From: Kappaphycus alvarezii
Lineage: Eukaryota; Rhodophyta; Florideophyceae; Gigartinales; Solieriaceae
Direction: 5' to 3'
NCBI GenBank assembly: GCA_002205965.3
Contig: NADL03000098.1
Coordinates: 124,001-188,000, forward strand
DNA: 64,000 nucleotides
Shown here: in pieces, positions 24,878-33,927 of the stretch
Layout of the letters: each line of letters starts with the position of its first letter
How positions within the stretch are numbered: position 1 is the first letter of the stretch
Notes under the pieces: generated by a model
The model's database searches: none
The model's input: only the letters and a program-made list of their open reading frames with translations
Told to the model about the DNA's origin: nothing
Made by a program: the position numbers and the translations under genes

Positions 24878-26914
24878 ACTTTCCTTATGTAATGATTTAA
24901 TATGTAGCACGTATTTTGGGCATACGAAATGGAAGCTGGAGACGAATTGTAGGTCATTCTCTTAAACAGAGAAAATTGTTTATAGTGTTTTCCATGTGTG
25001 AATGCTGCGTTTATCTGCAGTAATTAAGGACCTTTACACTCAAAAGCTCAATTAGTATATATTAATTGCTTGTAAACGTTCTCACAGCAAGCAAGACATG
25101 TGCGCATATGTTACTTTAGGTCATCAGAACCTATTTTCTTTGATTTGTAGCTCTTAACTTATCGGGGTATGAACTTTTTGAAAGTAACTTGACTCATCAA
25201 GATTTATGCCGTTGAAAAGTCAGTGAAACACAATTTTTGGCAGGAAATGGCCATAGAAGAGGATAAATATACAATTTGACGTATTTTTAAGTTACTGGTA
25301 CTTAAGTAGGTTTCCAACGGAATTCTATGTTTCACGTTTTCCAATTCTTCTGTATTAATTTCTAAATTTACCTCAGCCTATAATATCTTCCAGAAATTAT
25401 TTTAATTAACGAGACCTGTTTCGGCAGTTGTTTAATAATGTCAAATTTACCCTATACTGAAAATTATCAAATCATTAATATTTGAGATAATTTAAAAAAA
25501 GTAACCTCTGTTGATAATGGTTTAATTTCTTCAGCTTGTTTTGAAGTAATAAATATTTTGAGTCAATGAATGCGAAAAGCATAATATTCTTCAACAAGGG
25601 ATAATTTTTAACGTTTCAGCTTCAGAATATGCTTATGTGGTTCACGAGAACTAAATAATAACTTCTTGCAGTGGAGGATTAATAATTCTATCTGTTCTTC
25701 TTTTTTCCTCTCCCTTTTCGATACATCCACTTGCTACTAAATATCAAAACGGACAAAAATTAAAATCCTGTACTGGGATCCTTCCTTTCTTTCGAAATCT
25801 TGACTAAATTTTTCTGTACAATAAAATAAATTGGTCAAGCTTAGTGGAAATGAAGATAATTTTGAGAAATAGTTGAAAGTAGCAAAGCTTTTCTTCCTAA
25901 AATATACATTATGTAAACGAAATATTTAAAAATATTTTGTATCTTCACAAACTTGAATCTACTTATGCTTATTTATGCTTAAGCATGATTCAATAATTTA
26001 ATGTGCACGTAACAGGTAAAGTGGATCGCAGGAAATATTTTGACAGCTTAATTAATGACGTTAGACAAAAATGGGCACCCAGCTTCCCCAGCTTGCTTTG
26101 AAGTATAAATATATCTCTTTCCAATTAGATAATACATTTAATAATGGTTTAAGTTCAACAAGGAAAATCAATCCTTACGGTGTACATTCGCAACCAAAAT
26201 TTGTATTTATTGGAATATAGACAATCGATACTAACAAATTATACAGAAACTGTTGTTGATTACTCAGTACTGGAAAGTAAGGAATCCTTTTTTCGGCTTA
26301 CATGAGTAACTTGATCTATGAAATATTCCAGGCAGACTACCATGTCCCAATTTATCCGACGCTTAGATTTTAATGTTTCCTGTCTTTTAGAAATGAATTA
26401 AATTAAAATAGTGGGCTGCATTCAAAACTCTTTCATAGTTCCACCTTTCCTGATGGTACTTGACAAATTTTACGCAAATATTTAGTAGTTGTAATTTTAA
26501 GTTCAATCGTGCAAATGTTTCTAAATTTTCCGAAAAAAACTGTCTGGCGGAACTTTTTCCCAAAACTTCCGCCTTTGTGTTCATCTCATTTTGCAGAAAC
26601 ATGTAGGACAGAAATTTGAAAAGAGGGATTATATATATTAAAAGTAGCAGGGAGAGGTGTTCAATATTTGAAAGGCCTTGAACATTCTAGAAGTATTTAT
26701 GACACTGTCAACAACCAATATATCAGTTTGAAACGTAATATTACATTACAGGGTCTCAGTTGAGTGTTTTAGACTTTAGTTCTCATAAAGTGTCTCAATT
26801 CTGAATCAGGACACGAATTCAATTATGCTGTAAATAATTGTATCTACAGTTATTTCCGGCTGAAACTACTGTAAAGAGGATTTGGTATAAATATGTGCAT
26901 AAAGTGTGAAATCA

Positions 26915-27187
26915 TCAGGCATCAAACATATCAATGATTCTCAACGAACCACTAAAAGACAATTTTCCACCATTTTGATGATATTGCTGCTCGGCGTCAA
27001 GATCTTCAAGTAGTTGAGATAGGAAAGTGTTCTCAAAAGTTTGCGACTCTTGCACATGCACCGGGCGCGTTTCAATGATGCCTTTGCTTATGCTCTGCAC
27101 ATGCTCTGTGTATTGTTCTACATACAATTTAGTTCTTGCTACTAATTGAGGCGATTGTTGAAGATATTCAAGTAAGATAGAAGACAT
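26915..27187 (-). CDS. Small protein, 90 aa, unknown function
   Basis: An intact frame from ATG at 27187 to TGA at 26915, in DNA otherwise poor in open frames. The product is hydrophilic and rich in Gln, Glu and Leu, and looks helical: the N-terminal part reads LLEYLQQSPQLVARTKLYVE, the middle TFENTFLSQLLEDLDAEQQY, the C-terminus SGSLRIIDMFDA. There are no Cys, no signal peptide and no membrane segment. Codon use is mixed, and local GC is higher than in neighbouring DNA. A CCAAT box lies about 90 bp upstream on the same strand. I do not recognise a family. It could be a real small gene or the terminal exon of a larger one. Confidence 0.4.
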   Translation of the reverse strand: MSSILLEYLQQSPQLVARTKLYVEQYTEHVQSISKGIIETRPVHVQESQTFENTFLSQLLEDLDAEQQYHQNGGKLSFSGSLRIIDMFDA

Positions 27188-27273
27188 GATTCTCTGGGAC
27201 TGTACGCATATGCATCTACATCCTTATGTTTTACATTTTGATCCGACTCGTGTAGCCTCAATCGCTGTTCCTA

Positions 27274-27282
27274 TTGGCCATT
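27274..27282 (-). promoter_or_regulatory. Possible CCAAT box upstream of the 90-aa ORF
   Basis: On the minus strand the sequence reads GGCCAATAG about 90 bases upstream of the ATG at 27187, a normal distance for a eukaryotic CCAAT element. No convincing TATA box was found between the two. Confidence 0.3.
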
Positions 27283-27778
27283 GAGAAGTGAAGTGAAAAG
27301 TAATCAGGATTAGTCAATGTGTACAAAAAACACACATATCCTTTATCGATATGTAACTGTTTGTTCTACATATATGGATTTAACTCGCACTGGTGCCGCT
27401 ATAGATGTATTGGGTCAGTAGGTTCATCTGTTCACAGGAAACTGTACTTATACAAGAGTTTAGATCAGTAAGGCTAAACGAGGCATAAAGACAAGTCTCA
27501 ACAGGATCTGCAGACTCAAGAGCACCACAATTCTACTCAAGTCGCGAATATGCTTATTTATCTTTCCATCTGCATATTCATAATTTCTTGCGATTTAGGG
27601 ACGCCTCGAGGATCAAGCCCTAGGTTGCAGTGTTCAGTTGGTTTAGAAGCATCATCTCACATCCTTCATCTGCAGCAGCATTATAAATCACTGCAGTCTA
27701 GTTCTCAATTTGGATCTTGAGTTTTACTCTACTAGAAGTCATTGTTTATCACTGTGATATGTATGTGCTACTAGTTTT

Positions 27779-28033
27779 TATTCGACAAATGTACTCAACT
27801 GAGTACATTTGGTATCAATTGAGTACAATTTCAAAATCTATTAATGACTTTATTAGCCTTGTACAGGGCAAAGAATTTCTGGTACTGTTCGCTGGCCCGC
27901 TACGACTGATTTAAAATTATTCATTTTTCATGATATTAAAGTAAAGTTTATTGGAAATTTCAGTCTTTCCGTTGGCAAAAATTGGCAAAAATTGTATATT
28001 GTATTCAATTGAGTACATTTCATGGTCGAATAG
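27779..28033. mobile_element. MITE-like element with terminal inverted repeats
   Basis: The left end (from 27779) reads ATTCGAC then AAATGTACTCAA. The right end, read on the minus strand from 28031, gives ATTCGACCATG then AAATGTACTCAA. The terminal inverted repeat is therefore about 20 bp with a 4-base indel. The internal ~200 bp is AT-rich and non-coding. At the left end there is an extra inverted copy, forming the near-perfect palindrome AAATGTACTCA-AC-TGAGTACATTT (27787-27810), and a third TTGAGTACAATTT at 27819. No target duplication was confirmed. Confidence 0.55.
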
Positions 28034-28125
28034 ACACTAGAGGTGATAAATTCAAAATTAGCACAGATTTTATTGGGTCCCGTGTCCTACCGTTCTCTAA
28101 TTAGCATTTTAGTAATAATACATTG

Positions 28126-28208
28126 CTTCGACCATCGGTACATCTATTCAATGTGACACTCAGATTTACAACTCCAAATGGGTTCCAGCCAATCCATACA
28201 TCTCAATA
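28126..28208 (+). repeat. Dispersed repeat Z, copy 2
   Basis: Matches 13831-13913 in the same orientation (see that entry). It lies about 90 bp downstream of the MITE-like element. Confidence 0.75.
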
Positions 28209-28879
28209 GAGAAAGTCCCTTTTTCCACATTTTAGCAATTACATTTTTTCATATTCTATGGTATGACAAATATCTTCAATAATCTTTACATAGCCCAGTT
28301 ACTGTTCAAAACTCTCTTTAAGCTTACCTCCCAATTTTCCATTGCGTTACGTCCCGTTCATATTCCTTACTTCTCCAATATCCGTCCAATACAGGCAGAA
28401 AAGCATTTTTCAAAACGATTCTTCCGATTAGCACGAATTGAACAACAATAAACGTGTCCGTTGTTTACCAGATGATTCCATATTTCACTCTAAGAATATT
28501 TTGACCAGAAACTTCTTTAGATAATCTCGCCAATCTCTGTTATGTAAATTCCTTCACTCCGCGACACTCCTCTCTACTTCGCTACGTGAATGGTTTAAGA
28601 TACTCTTAGGGATAAGAATTATTTATCAATACGGTCTCACTCTTTCTCTCTTCCATAAAAAGCCAACTTGGCGCTAGAAACCCTCCTATTCCCAGCCTGT
28701 CGAGCGTTTTCGTTTTTTCTGCTAATAATCAACGATACTAAGCATTAAACTGCTGCTGATTCAATCTCAAAGATCATGGACGGCTATCCTGTAAGCTTAC
28801 ATGTACTACAGTTACGGTCTCCTGACCTGTCCATCGGGATTTTACAATCCTGTCATTTCCGAGGAAGCGAGTCATCGTG

Positions 28880-29990
28880 AACGGGCAGCCTACGGTAGCG
28901 TTATATCATAATCTTGTAGTGCAACGCAGACTGTTCCGTGTTGGCGGGGGGATTTGCAAAGAGGAATGCGGCTCCGGGGCCTTTGCGGAATGCGAGGCCG
29001 CGTATCCGGTGCCTCACTCCGCCGGCAGTGTGGTCCTTGGGATTCAGTGAACGAGCCCAAACTTGCTCGTCCCAGTCTGCCTCGGCCCGTGCCTTCTGCT
29101 GCGCACCCTTTACGTAGGTTTGGACGTGGATGTGCTCTTTAAAGAGGGGAAGCGGATTGTTGGAGTCCAGGTCGACGGAGTAGGGATGGCCACAGATGCG
29201 TAGCACAAAGTTACACTCGGGATGACGGCTTGGCTCGGGAGGAAGGGCTTGCCCTAGCGGCAACGGAAACTAGTGAGGGCAGTGCAGCGAGGTCCGATGT
29301 GTGCCCGGTCCTGACACGGGCCGGAGCTGCGTCAATGGGACTGGCGGCTATAGCACTGTGGAGGAACGATTCGAGCAGTGTGAAGCGCAGTGTGAAGCCG
29401 ACACCACCATGTCGGTAGGGCAGGGTGTCCAGAGACCATGTTTCGTCCGAGGGCGCGACACCGTGAAGCTCCAAGAAGAACGACTGTTGCAGGTAGTCAA
29501 AGACCTCGGCAGCGGGACGTGCATGGGGTCGACGAGCTTTAAGGCATGCTCGACTAGGCAGGCCGATGCGCACAGGCGTTGCATGTGATACCGGGCGCGT
29601 GGATCGTCGACCATGTGCAGCAGCTCGAGGGTACGCATCTCGCCTGCTCGAACTTCGAATCTGCTCTGACAAACTACGAAACTATAATTTCATGGCGACC
29701 ATGACAAGAGTTGTTACCGACTACTTCATGGTCATGAGTAGCAAAACATCCCTCTCAGCCGACAGTCGCAAAGCTCGAGAAACATCGTCATTACGGCACT
29801 TACTGCGATCAAACCGATATCCTCCTCTCCCCCTTCGGGACTGATAACTATGGCGCCTTGGGAGACGACGGCCAGGGTTTCCTTCCGCCGCCTTGCTTCC
29901 TTCGCTGCTTCCCGTCGCGGTCCTCCCCCTCAACAAGAGCTTCGCGACTTCGTTACCGTTTTGCGTTTAGTCTCCAAGTGATGCAGGCGC
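28880..29990 (-). pseudogene. Non-LTR-type reverse transcriptase, C-terminal fragment (copy R1)
   Basis: Overlapping minus-strand frames (29672-29211, 29638-29348, 29263-28901) make up the part downstream of the RT palm. SACLVEHALKLVDPMHVPLP is followed after a frame change by LDTLPYRHGGVGF, the LP-x-R-x-GG-x-G motif typical of thumb-to-C-terminal regions of such RTs. Then come FVLRICGHPYSVDLD and QKARAEADWDEQVWA. The same blocks appear in copy R2/R3 at 34.7-36.9 kb (ACLLRHAFKLADPCHTTPP, LPFQLDGHGFYPIRP, EARARAHWQDDALAA). The RT core itself is absent, so the copy is truncated as well as frameshifted. The DNA is GC-rich, in sharp contrast to the AT-rich island just left of it. Confidence 0.6.
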
Positions 29991-30005
29991 GACAGGTTTC
30001 CCACC

Positions 30006-30075
30006 CTACGCTCCGGTACAAATTTACTGGGTACCAACCCTCATATCTACCATAGTAAATTAACCCCCCATTTCA
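30006..30075 (-). repeat. Repeat Y, copy 1, flanked by direct repeats
   Basis: On the minus strand this 70-bp block (TGAAATGGGGGGTTAATTTA ... GTAAATTTGTACCGGAGCGT) matches 42868-42936 on the plus strand with only a handful of differences. It contains an internal inverted repeat, AATTTACT and AGTAAATT. Here it is bounded by a near-perfect 13-14-bp direct repeat, CAGGTTTCCCACCC (29993-30006) and CAGGTTTCCACCC (30074-30086), which resembles a target-site duplication of the length LINE or SINE insertion produces. Confidence 0.7.
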
Positions 30076-30086
30076 GGTTTCCACCC

Positions 30087-30789
30087 GACGCCTGCATTCC
30101 TAGTTAATTTATGAATACCTCCGCACGCTTCTGTGCAACATTGTACAACCCATAAAGATTTACCACCACCGTCAAGCACTGGACATGACCCTGTAGTGTC
30201 TCTTGCTATGGGCTGTGAAGTGGTTCCACGCCGCGCAAGGGCACCATGAACATGAGGCGATGCAAGCATCCTGTGCGATCTCCCTTATACAGTGTGCATC
30301 TCTCTCTGGTACAGTATGCATCTCTCCCTGATACACAAGTAGATCGAATATATTTTCCAATAGTAAAAACACCCAAAACCTCCACCCAAGTAGATCGAGA
30401 CTGGCGCGGAAAACAGAGGGGGTATTGGTGAGCCGAGGTTTGCATTGTGCCGAGGTTTGCATGAGAAGTTGTGAGGTTCCGCCGGAGATCACGTGCGGCA
30501 CAAACGCCGACATGGGTGAGTAGACAATGGTTCGTTTATCATTGCGAGCGTTGCAGAGGGGAGCTTCCCATTCAATTCTTACTACTCTACAATAAGTTAC
30601 ATCCCTGAAGGAGACTGGTACCGTCTAGTACCGCCTCGTCACGCTTCTCTGCCATTTAACTTACTGATGCCATAAAGTTACGATAATGTACAACTAGTGA
30701 AGATCTACCACCACCAGTTTTATTATCCTGATTCCTCCTCAATCAGAATTCAATAAAGAGCATTAGTTTTATTGAATTCCAGAAGAAAT
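30087..30789. other. Intergenic stretch with small internal duplications
   Basis: No gene recognised; a 113-codon minus-strand frame (30513-30172) has no recognisable features. Small duplications are present: TACAGTGTGCATCTCTC and TACAGTATGCATCTCTC (30288-30332), AAGTAGATCGA twice (30341, 30388), and CCGAGGTTTGCAT twice (30434, 30450). TGTACAACCCATAAAG followed by ACCACCACC (near 30144-30175) resembles 30688-30716, just before the Harbinger element. Confidence 0.4.
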
Positions 30790-30817
30790 AGTGAGCTTAC
30801 GCAAAAGAATTCTGAAA
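30790..30817 (+). repeat. Harbinger left terminal inverted repeat
   Basis: GAGCTTACGCA at 30793-30803 followed by AAAGAATTCTGAAA. It pairs with 33444-33472 with one base gap and two mismatches. Directly inside are three TTTCTGAAA motifs at 30844, 30857 and 30870, exactly 13 bp apart, a likely subterminal transposase-binding array. Confidence 0.8.
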
Positions 30818-30980
30818 GGTCTTCAGAAAGGTAGTATGATAAATTTCTGAAAAGTATTTCTGAAATTATTTTCTGAAATTTGAAAACGTGTTTACGCATG
30901 GACAAATGGGAAAAATAAAAGGAGTATTACCTCTTTAGAGCCTAGGAGTATTACCAGCGACCTCCAACATCGCATCCGAC

Positions 30981-32128
30981 ATGGTGAAAGCCAGGCAGAA
31001 GGATTTCTCAAGGACGCTCTGTCAACAAAGAGCAAGCAAATGGTCTACAGCTTTTGTAACCATTGCTAGGCGTCGCAAGAAGTGCCAGTCCGCTTTCAAT
31101 TCCTCCAGAACATTGGGAAAGATGGCATCTAATGCGGTCAAGTATCGTCAGGATTTATCTCAAGTCATCAACAGAAGTAACCGCATCAGCAGTGCCCAAT
31201 TTGAATTCAACTTTAATCGCTTCAGCGAGGGTGAGTGTCTGGCCCTTTTTCGCTTCAGGAAATGCGATATGAAGAAAGTTGTTGACGTCGTGGATTGGCC
31301 AATTGAGCAATTGCTTACAAGCAGAAACCGTTACGCAGTCAATCCTTGCTGGTTACCTGCATCATACTTCGAAGACTCGCTACCCTGCTCGCTGGATGGA
31401 TATGGAACTCATGTTTGGAAAGCATGCCGCACAGCTTTCGGAGATATTTTGGGAAGGAATCGAGCATTTGATTGATAAAAGGGGATGTTTATTGAGTAAC
31501 GGACTTAGCAAGAATTTATGGAAACCCGAGCGTCTACGTATGCACAAGCTATCTACGAAAAGACGAATGGACTGCCTAACTGTGTCGGTTTTATAGATGG
31601 AACGGTCATTGGGATTGCGAGACCGACGGGGCAGATGGAACAGATGGTAACCTACAATGGACACAAGAGGAAGCACAGTCTCAAGTATCAGGTTGTCAGT
31701 GCACCGGATGGATTGATCCTGCATGCGTATGGACCAATTGAAGGTCGCAGGCACGACTGGACTCTGTATGTAAGGAGTGGATTGGAGGAGCTCTTGCCGG
31801 AGACGTTACAAATCGGGGAGAGAAGAATTGCTTGTACGGAGATTCTGGGTACAGTCGGAGGTGGTTCCTGGAGGTGCCGTATGAGGGAAGCAACCTCCAA
31901 CCGTTTCAGAGGGCGTTCAACAAGGGGATGTCCGAGGGACGTGTTACTGTAGAGTGGTTTTCAAGGAAATCAAGCTCTTTCACCACGATGGATTTCAAGA
32001 GGAAGCTGAAGACTTTAGAGTCACCTGTAGGTGCGCTTTACAATGCGTCTATGATTCTCGCGAATATCCGCAACTGCATCTACCCCAACCAGATATCGAG
32101 CTTCTTTAATTGCGCTCTCCAACGTTAG
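30981..32128 (+). pseudogene. Harbinger DDE transposase, frameshifted
   Basis: The N-terminal part (30981 on) holds CLALFRFRKCDMKKVVDVVD. After a slip near 31345 another frame gives RWMDMELMFGKHAAQLSEIF. A third segment from 31518 contains the first catalytic Asp in NCVGFIDGTVIGIARP and the second in GPIEGRRHDWTLY. After a further slip near 31830 come LYGDSGYSRRWFLEVPYEG and the catalytic Glu in RVTVEWFSRK. These are the DDE-4 (DDE_Tnp_4) motifs of PIF/Harbinger transposases. The protein would cut and paste the element together with its DNA-binding partner. Three frame slips in about 380 codons make it inactive. Confidence 0.8.
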
Positions 32129-32169
32129 AGGAGTACCTTTCTTTAGTAGAGTAGAAAATTAAAAGGCAA

Positions 32170-32213
32170 CTCGCTCCTCGGGCGTCGCGCTAGCGCGACG
32201 CCCGAGGAGCGAG
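32170..32213. repeat. Perfect 44-bp GC-rich palindrome
   Basis: Each arm is 22 bp, beginning CTCGCTCCTCGGGCGTCGCG and meeting at the centre GCT-AGC with no spacer. Both arms match without error. It lies between the end of the transposase and the end of the convergent coiled-coil ORF, where a bidirectional terminator would be placed, but no such structure is a standard part of Harbinger elements. The nearby sequence up to about 32290 is also rich in shorter GC inverted repeats. Confidence 0.95.
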
Positions 32214-32372
32214 GACAAAGTCCGCGAATGCGAGCTTGGAGCTTTAACGCGACTTGCCGCAGTGGTCCGCGCGAGCGGAAGCTCCGCAGGTTTGAATGCA
32301 CGTCCTGTAGTATTATTACTTCTCAGGGAGGCACAAACACGCAAAAAACTTTTACAACTAACTAACGGACCC

Positions 32373-33258
32373 CTACTTTCGCTGAAAAGCGTCTAGCATA
32401 AGTTTGAACTTCTCCAACTCTAGCTTCTGCTGCGCTTCGCGTTCATCGCGGCGCTCCTTACGCTCTAACTCTCGCTCCTCGCGCTCCATCGCCAAACGCT
32501 CCTTCTCAAACGCCAAACGCTCGCGGTCCACCGCCACCCGTGCCAAGTCCGCATCGCGTAAAACATACCAAATCGTTCCATCTCCCCCGCCGTATCGTAC
32601 CCGTTCCCGTTCCTTCCCCGCACCACACGTCGCACTTTAGCGCTTCGCTCCTGCCCTCACTTCCCACATCGCCGTCATCACTCCCGTCGCTGCCGCCATT
32701 CTTTCGCTTCGTTGCGCTTCTAATGAATCCCGCCCAACTCGCTCCTTCTCATCATCCAACGCCTTCGCGCGTCCCGTTCCGCTGTCTTCTTCGCGTCCAG
32801 GTCATCTCGCGCCTCCGCATCGTCATCAGCAGCTCATCCATTTCGCCAACCTCGCCTCCAACCCCCGACATGCGCTGATCCCTTCGGTCCTTCTTATCAA
32901 GATCTCCTGAAGGCGCTTGTACCGATCCTGCACACTTTTCCACGTTACGCGCTGGTTTAAAGACGATTGTCATTCGCACGCGTCGCTGCCGCCTGGAATC
33001 GCGTCCGCGTCTCCCCAAAGGACGCTATATGCGCTTTGGCCGCCACTTCCCGCACATAATGAGATCCTCACAAGATGTAAAGCGGGAGTGGCGGCCTTTC
33101 TTCTCCGCAATATCGCTCGCGAGATAGAAGGTGCGGGCGTGGTTGGACGGGGGTTTCTGTTGTGAGGTCTGTGGCAGGGGGATCGGAGGGAGAGGGGGGA
33201 AGGAGAAGGAGAAGGGGAAGGAACATGCGCAGTGTTGACGTTGTTAACCTTGTCCATG
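32373..33258 (-). pseudogene. Harbinger second ORF: coiled-coil, probable Myb/SANT-type partner
   Basis: The clear part is 32637-32373 on the minus strand, ending at TAG 32373. After GTIWYVLRDADLARV it carries a heavily charged coiled coil, DRERLAFEKERLAMERE continuing through EERELERKERRDEREA, and ends KFKLMLDAFQRK. Such coiled-coil C-termini are found in the Myb/SANT-like DNA-binding proteins that accompany Harbinger transposases. The upstream half (33258-32640) should hold the Myb domain but is spread over several frames with stops and low-complexity Ser/Pro or Arg runs, so I cannot show the domain itself. Orientation is convergent with the transposase. Confidence 0.5.
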
Positions 33259-33442
33259 ATGACGGGATGGGTGCTTGGTGAACTGGCGCGAAAACTCCTA
33301 CTGCACCATCTTTATTTCTCACAACCATTTCTCACGGGTCTTCACTAACTGGTCACATTTCAGCAATTTACCTCACGACTTCATTCCAGAATTCTGCAAT
33401 TGAATTACAGACTGTAATTCTATTGCTGAAATTTGGCAGTTT

Positions 33443-33472
33443 ATTTCTGAATTCTTTGTGCGTAAGCTCTCT
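33443..33472 (-). repeat. Harbinger right terminal inverted repeat
   Basis: ATTTCTGAATTCTTTGTGCG runs into TAAGCTCTCT, the reverse complement of the left end (30790-30817) with one inserted base. It is followed by the AAT that also precedes the left end. Confidence 0.8.
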
Positions 33473-33521
33473 AATGTTTTGATTTTTGGGGTTAATTTTG
33501 TCTTGCCCTACACGTATGCTG

Positions 33522-33612
33522 TACTGTACAGTACTGTACTTCCAAAACTGTACAACCATCAGTACAGTTCTGAAAAAAAGTTCTGAGCAGTGCTGTACAA
33601 TACTGTACACCT
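33522..33612. repeat. TACTG/CAGTA palindrome cluster 1
   Basis: Contains the perfect palindrome GTACTGTACAGTAC and several separate CTGTAC or GTACAG units within 90 bp. It lies just right of the Harbinger element. The same motif recurs at 41005-41182, 51855-51910 and 54124-54142. Confidence 0.8.
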
Positions 33613-33927
33613 TCTTCCCAACGCACAGCACTCTACGCAGACGCGCGCTACGGTAACGCCAGGCGGTCACTCCACAAAGGACCCGCTCGCAGATGTCAAC
33701 GACTTCAGACTATCCAGCAGATGTGCGCCTATGCGCCCTGCACCCGCTGCCTCCATGTCCCATAAAAAAGCCTTGTCCGACGATAGCCTCCACTGCCCCC
33801 TGCATCATGGAGTCCGCTGTCGAATGGACGACGCGCGAAATCTCCCGTTATAGTACAGCGGGCCCCGACTGGACTCCTTCGAGATGGTTTCACCTCCTCT
33901 TCAAACTCACGGTCAGCCCCGTAGCCT

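Larger units (their letters stand above)
5281..28840. other. AT-rich gene-poor island (~23.5 kb)
   Basis: By eye about two thirds A+T throughout, with homopolymer A and T runs and stops in all frames. Both borders are abrupt: the left flank (copia A) and the right flank (RT remnant from 28880) are far more GC-rich. Apart from the separately listed repeats and ORFs I see nothing in 5281-8100, 8400-12385, 12750-13830, 14870-15470, 15870-17320, 17800-18140, 18980-24835, 24880-26910 and 28210-28840. No copia, Harbinger or RT similarity was recognised inside it, unlike the rest of the window. It could be an AT isochore, long-decayed transposon DNA, or a pericentromeric-type segment. Confidence 0.6.
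30790..33472 (+). mobile_element. PIF/Harbinger DNA transposon
   Basis: Terminal inverted repeats of about 28 bp: the left end AGTGAGCTTACGCA-AAAGAAT (from 30790) pairs with the right end, which read on the minus strand from 33472 gives AGAGAGCTTACGCACAAAGAA. The flanking trinucleotide AAT is present on both sides (30787-30789 and 33473-33475), matching the 3-bp target duplication of this superfamily, although TWA is the commoner target. Inside are a DDE transposase on the plus strand and a convergent coiled-coil ORF on the minus strand, the usual two-gene Harbinger layout. Total length 2683 bp is normal for the superfamily. Frameshifts in the transposase make it non-autonomous. Confidence 0.8.
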
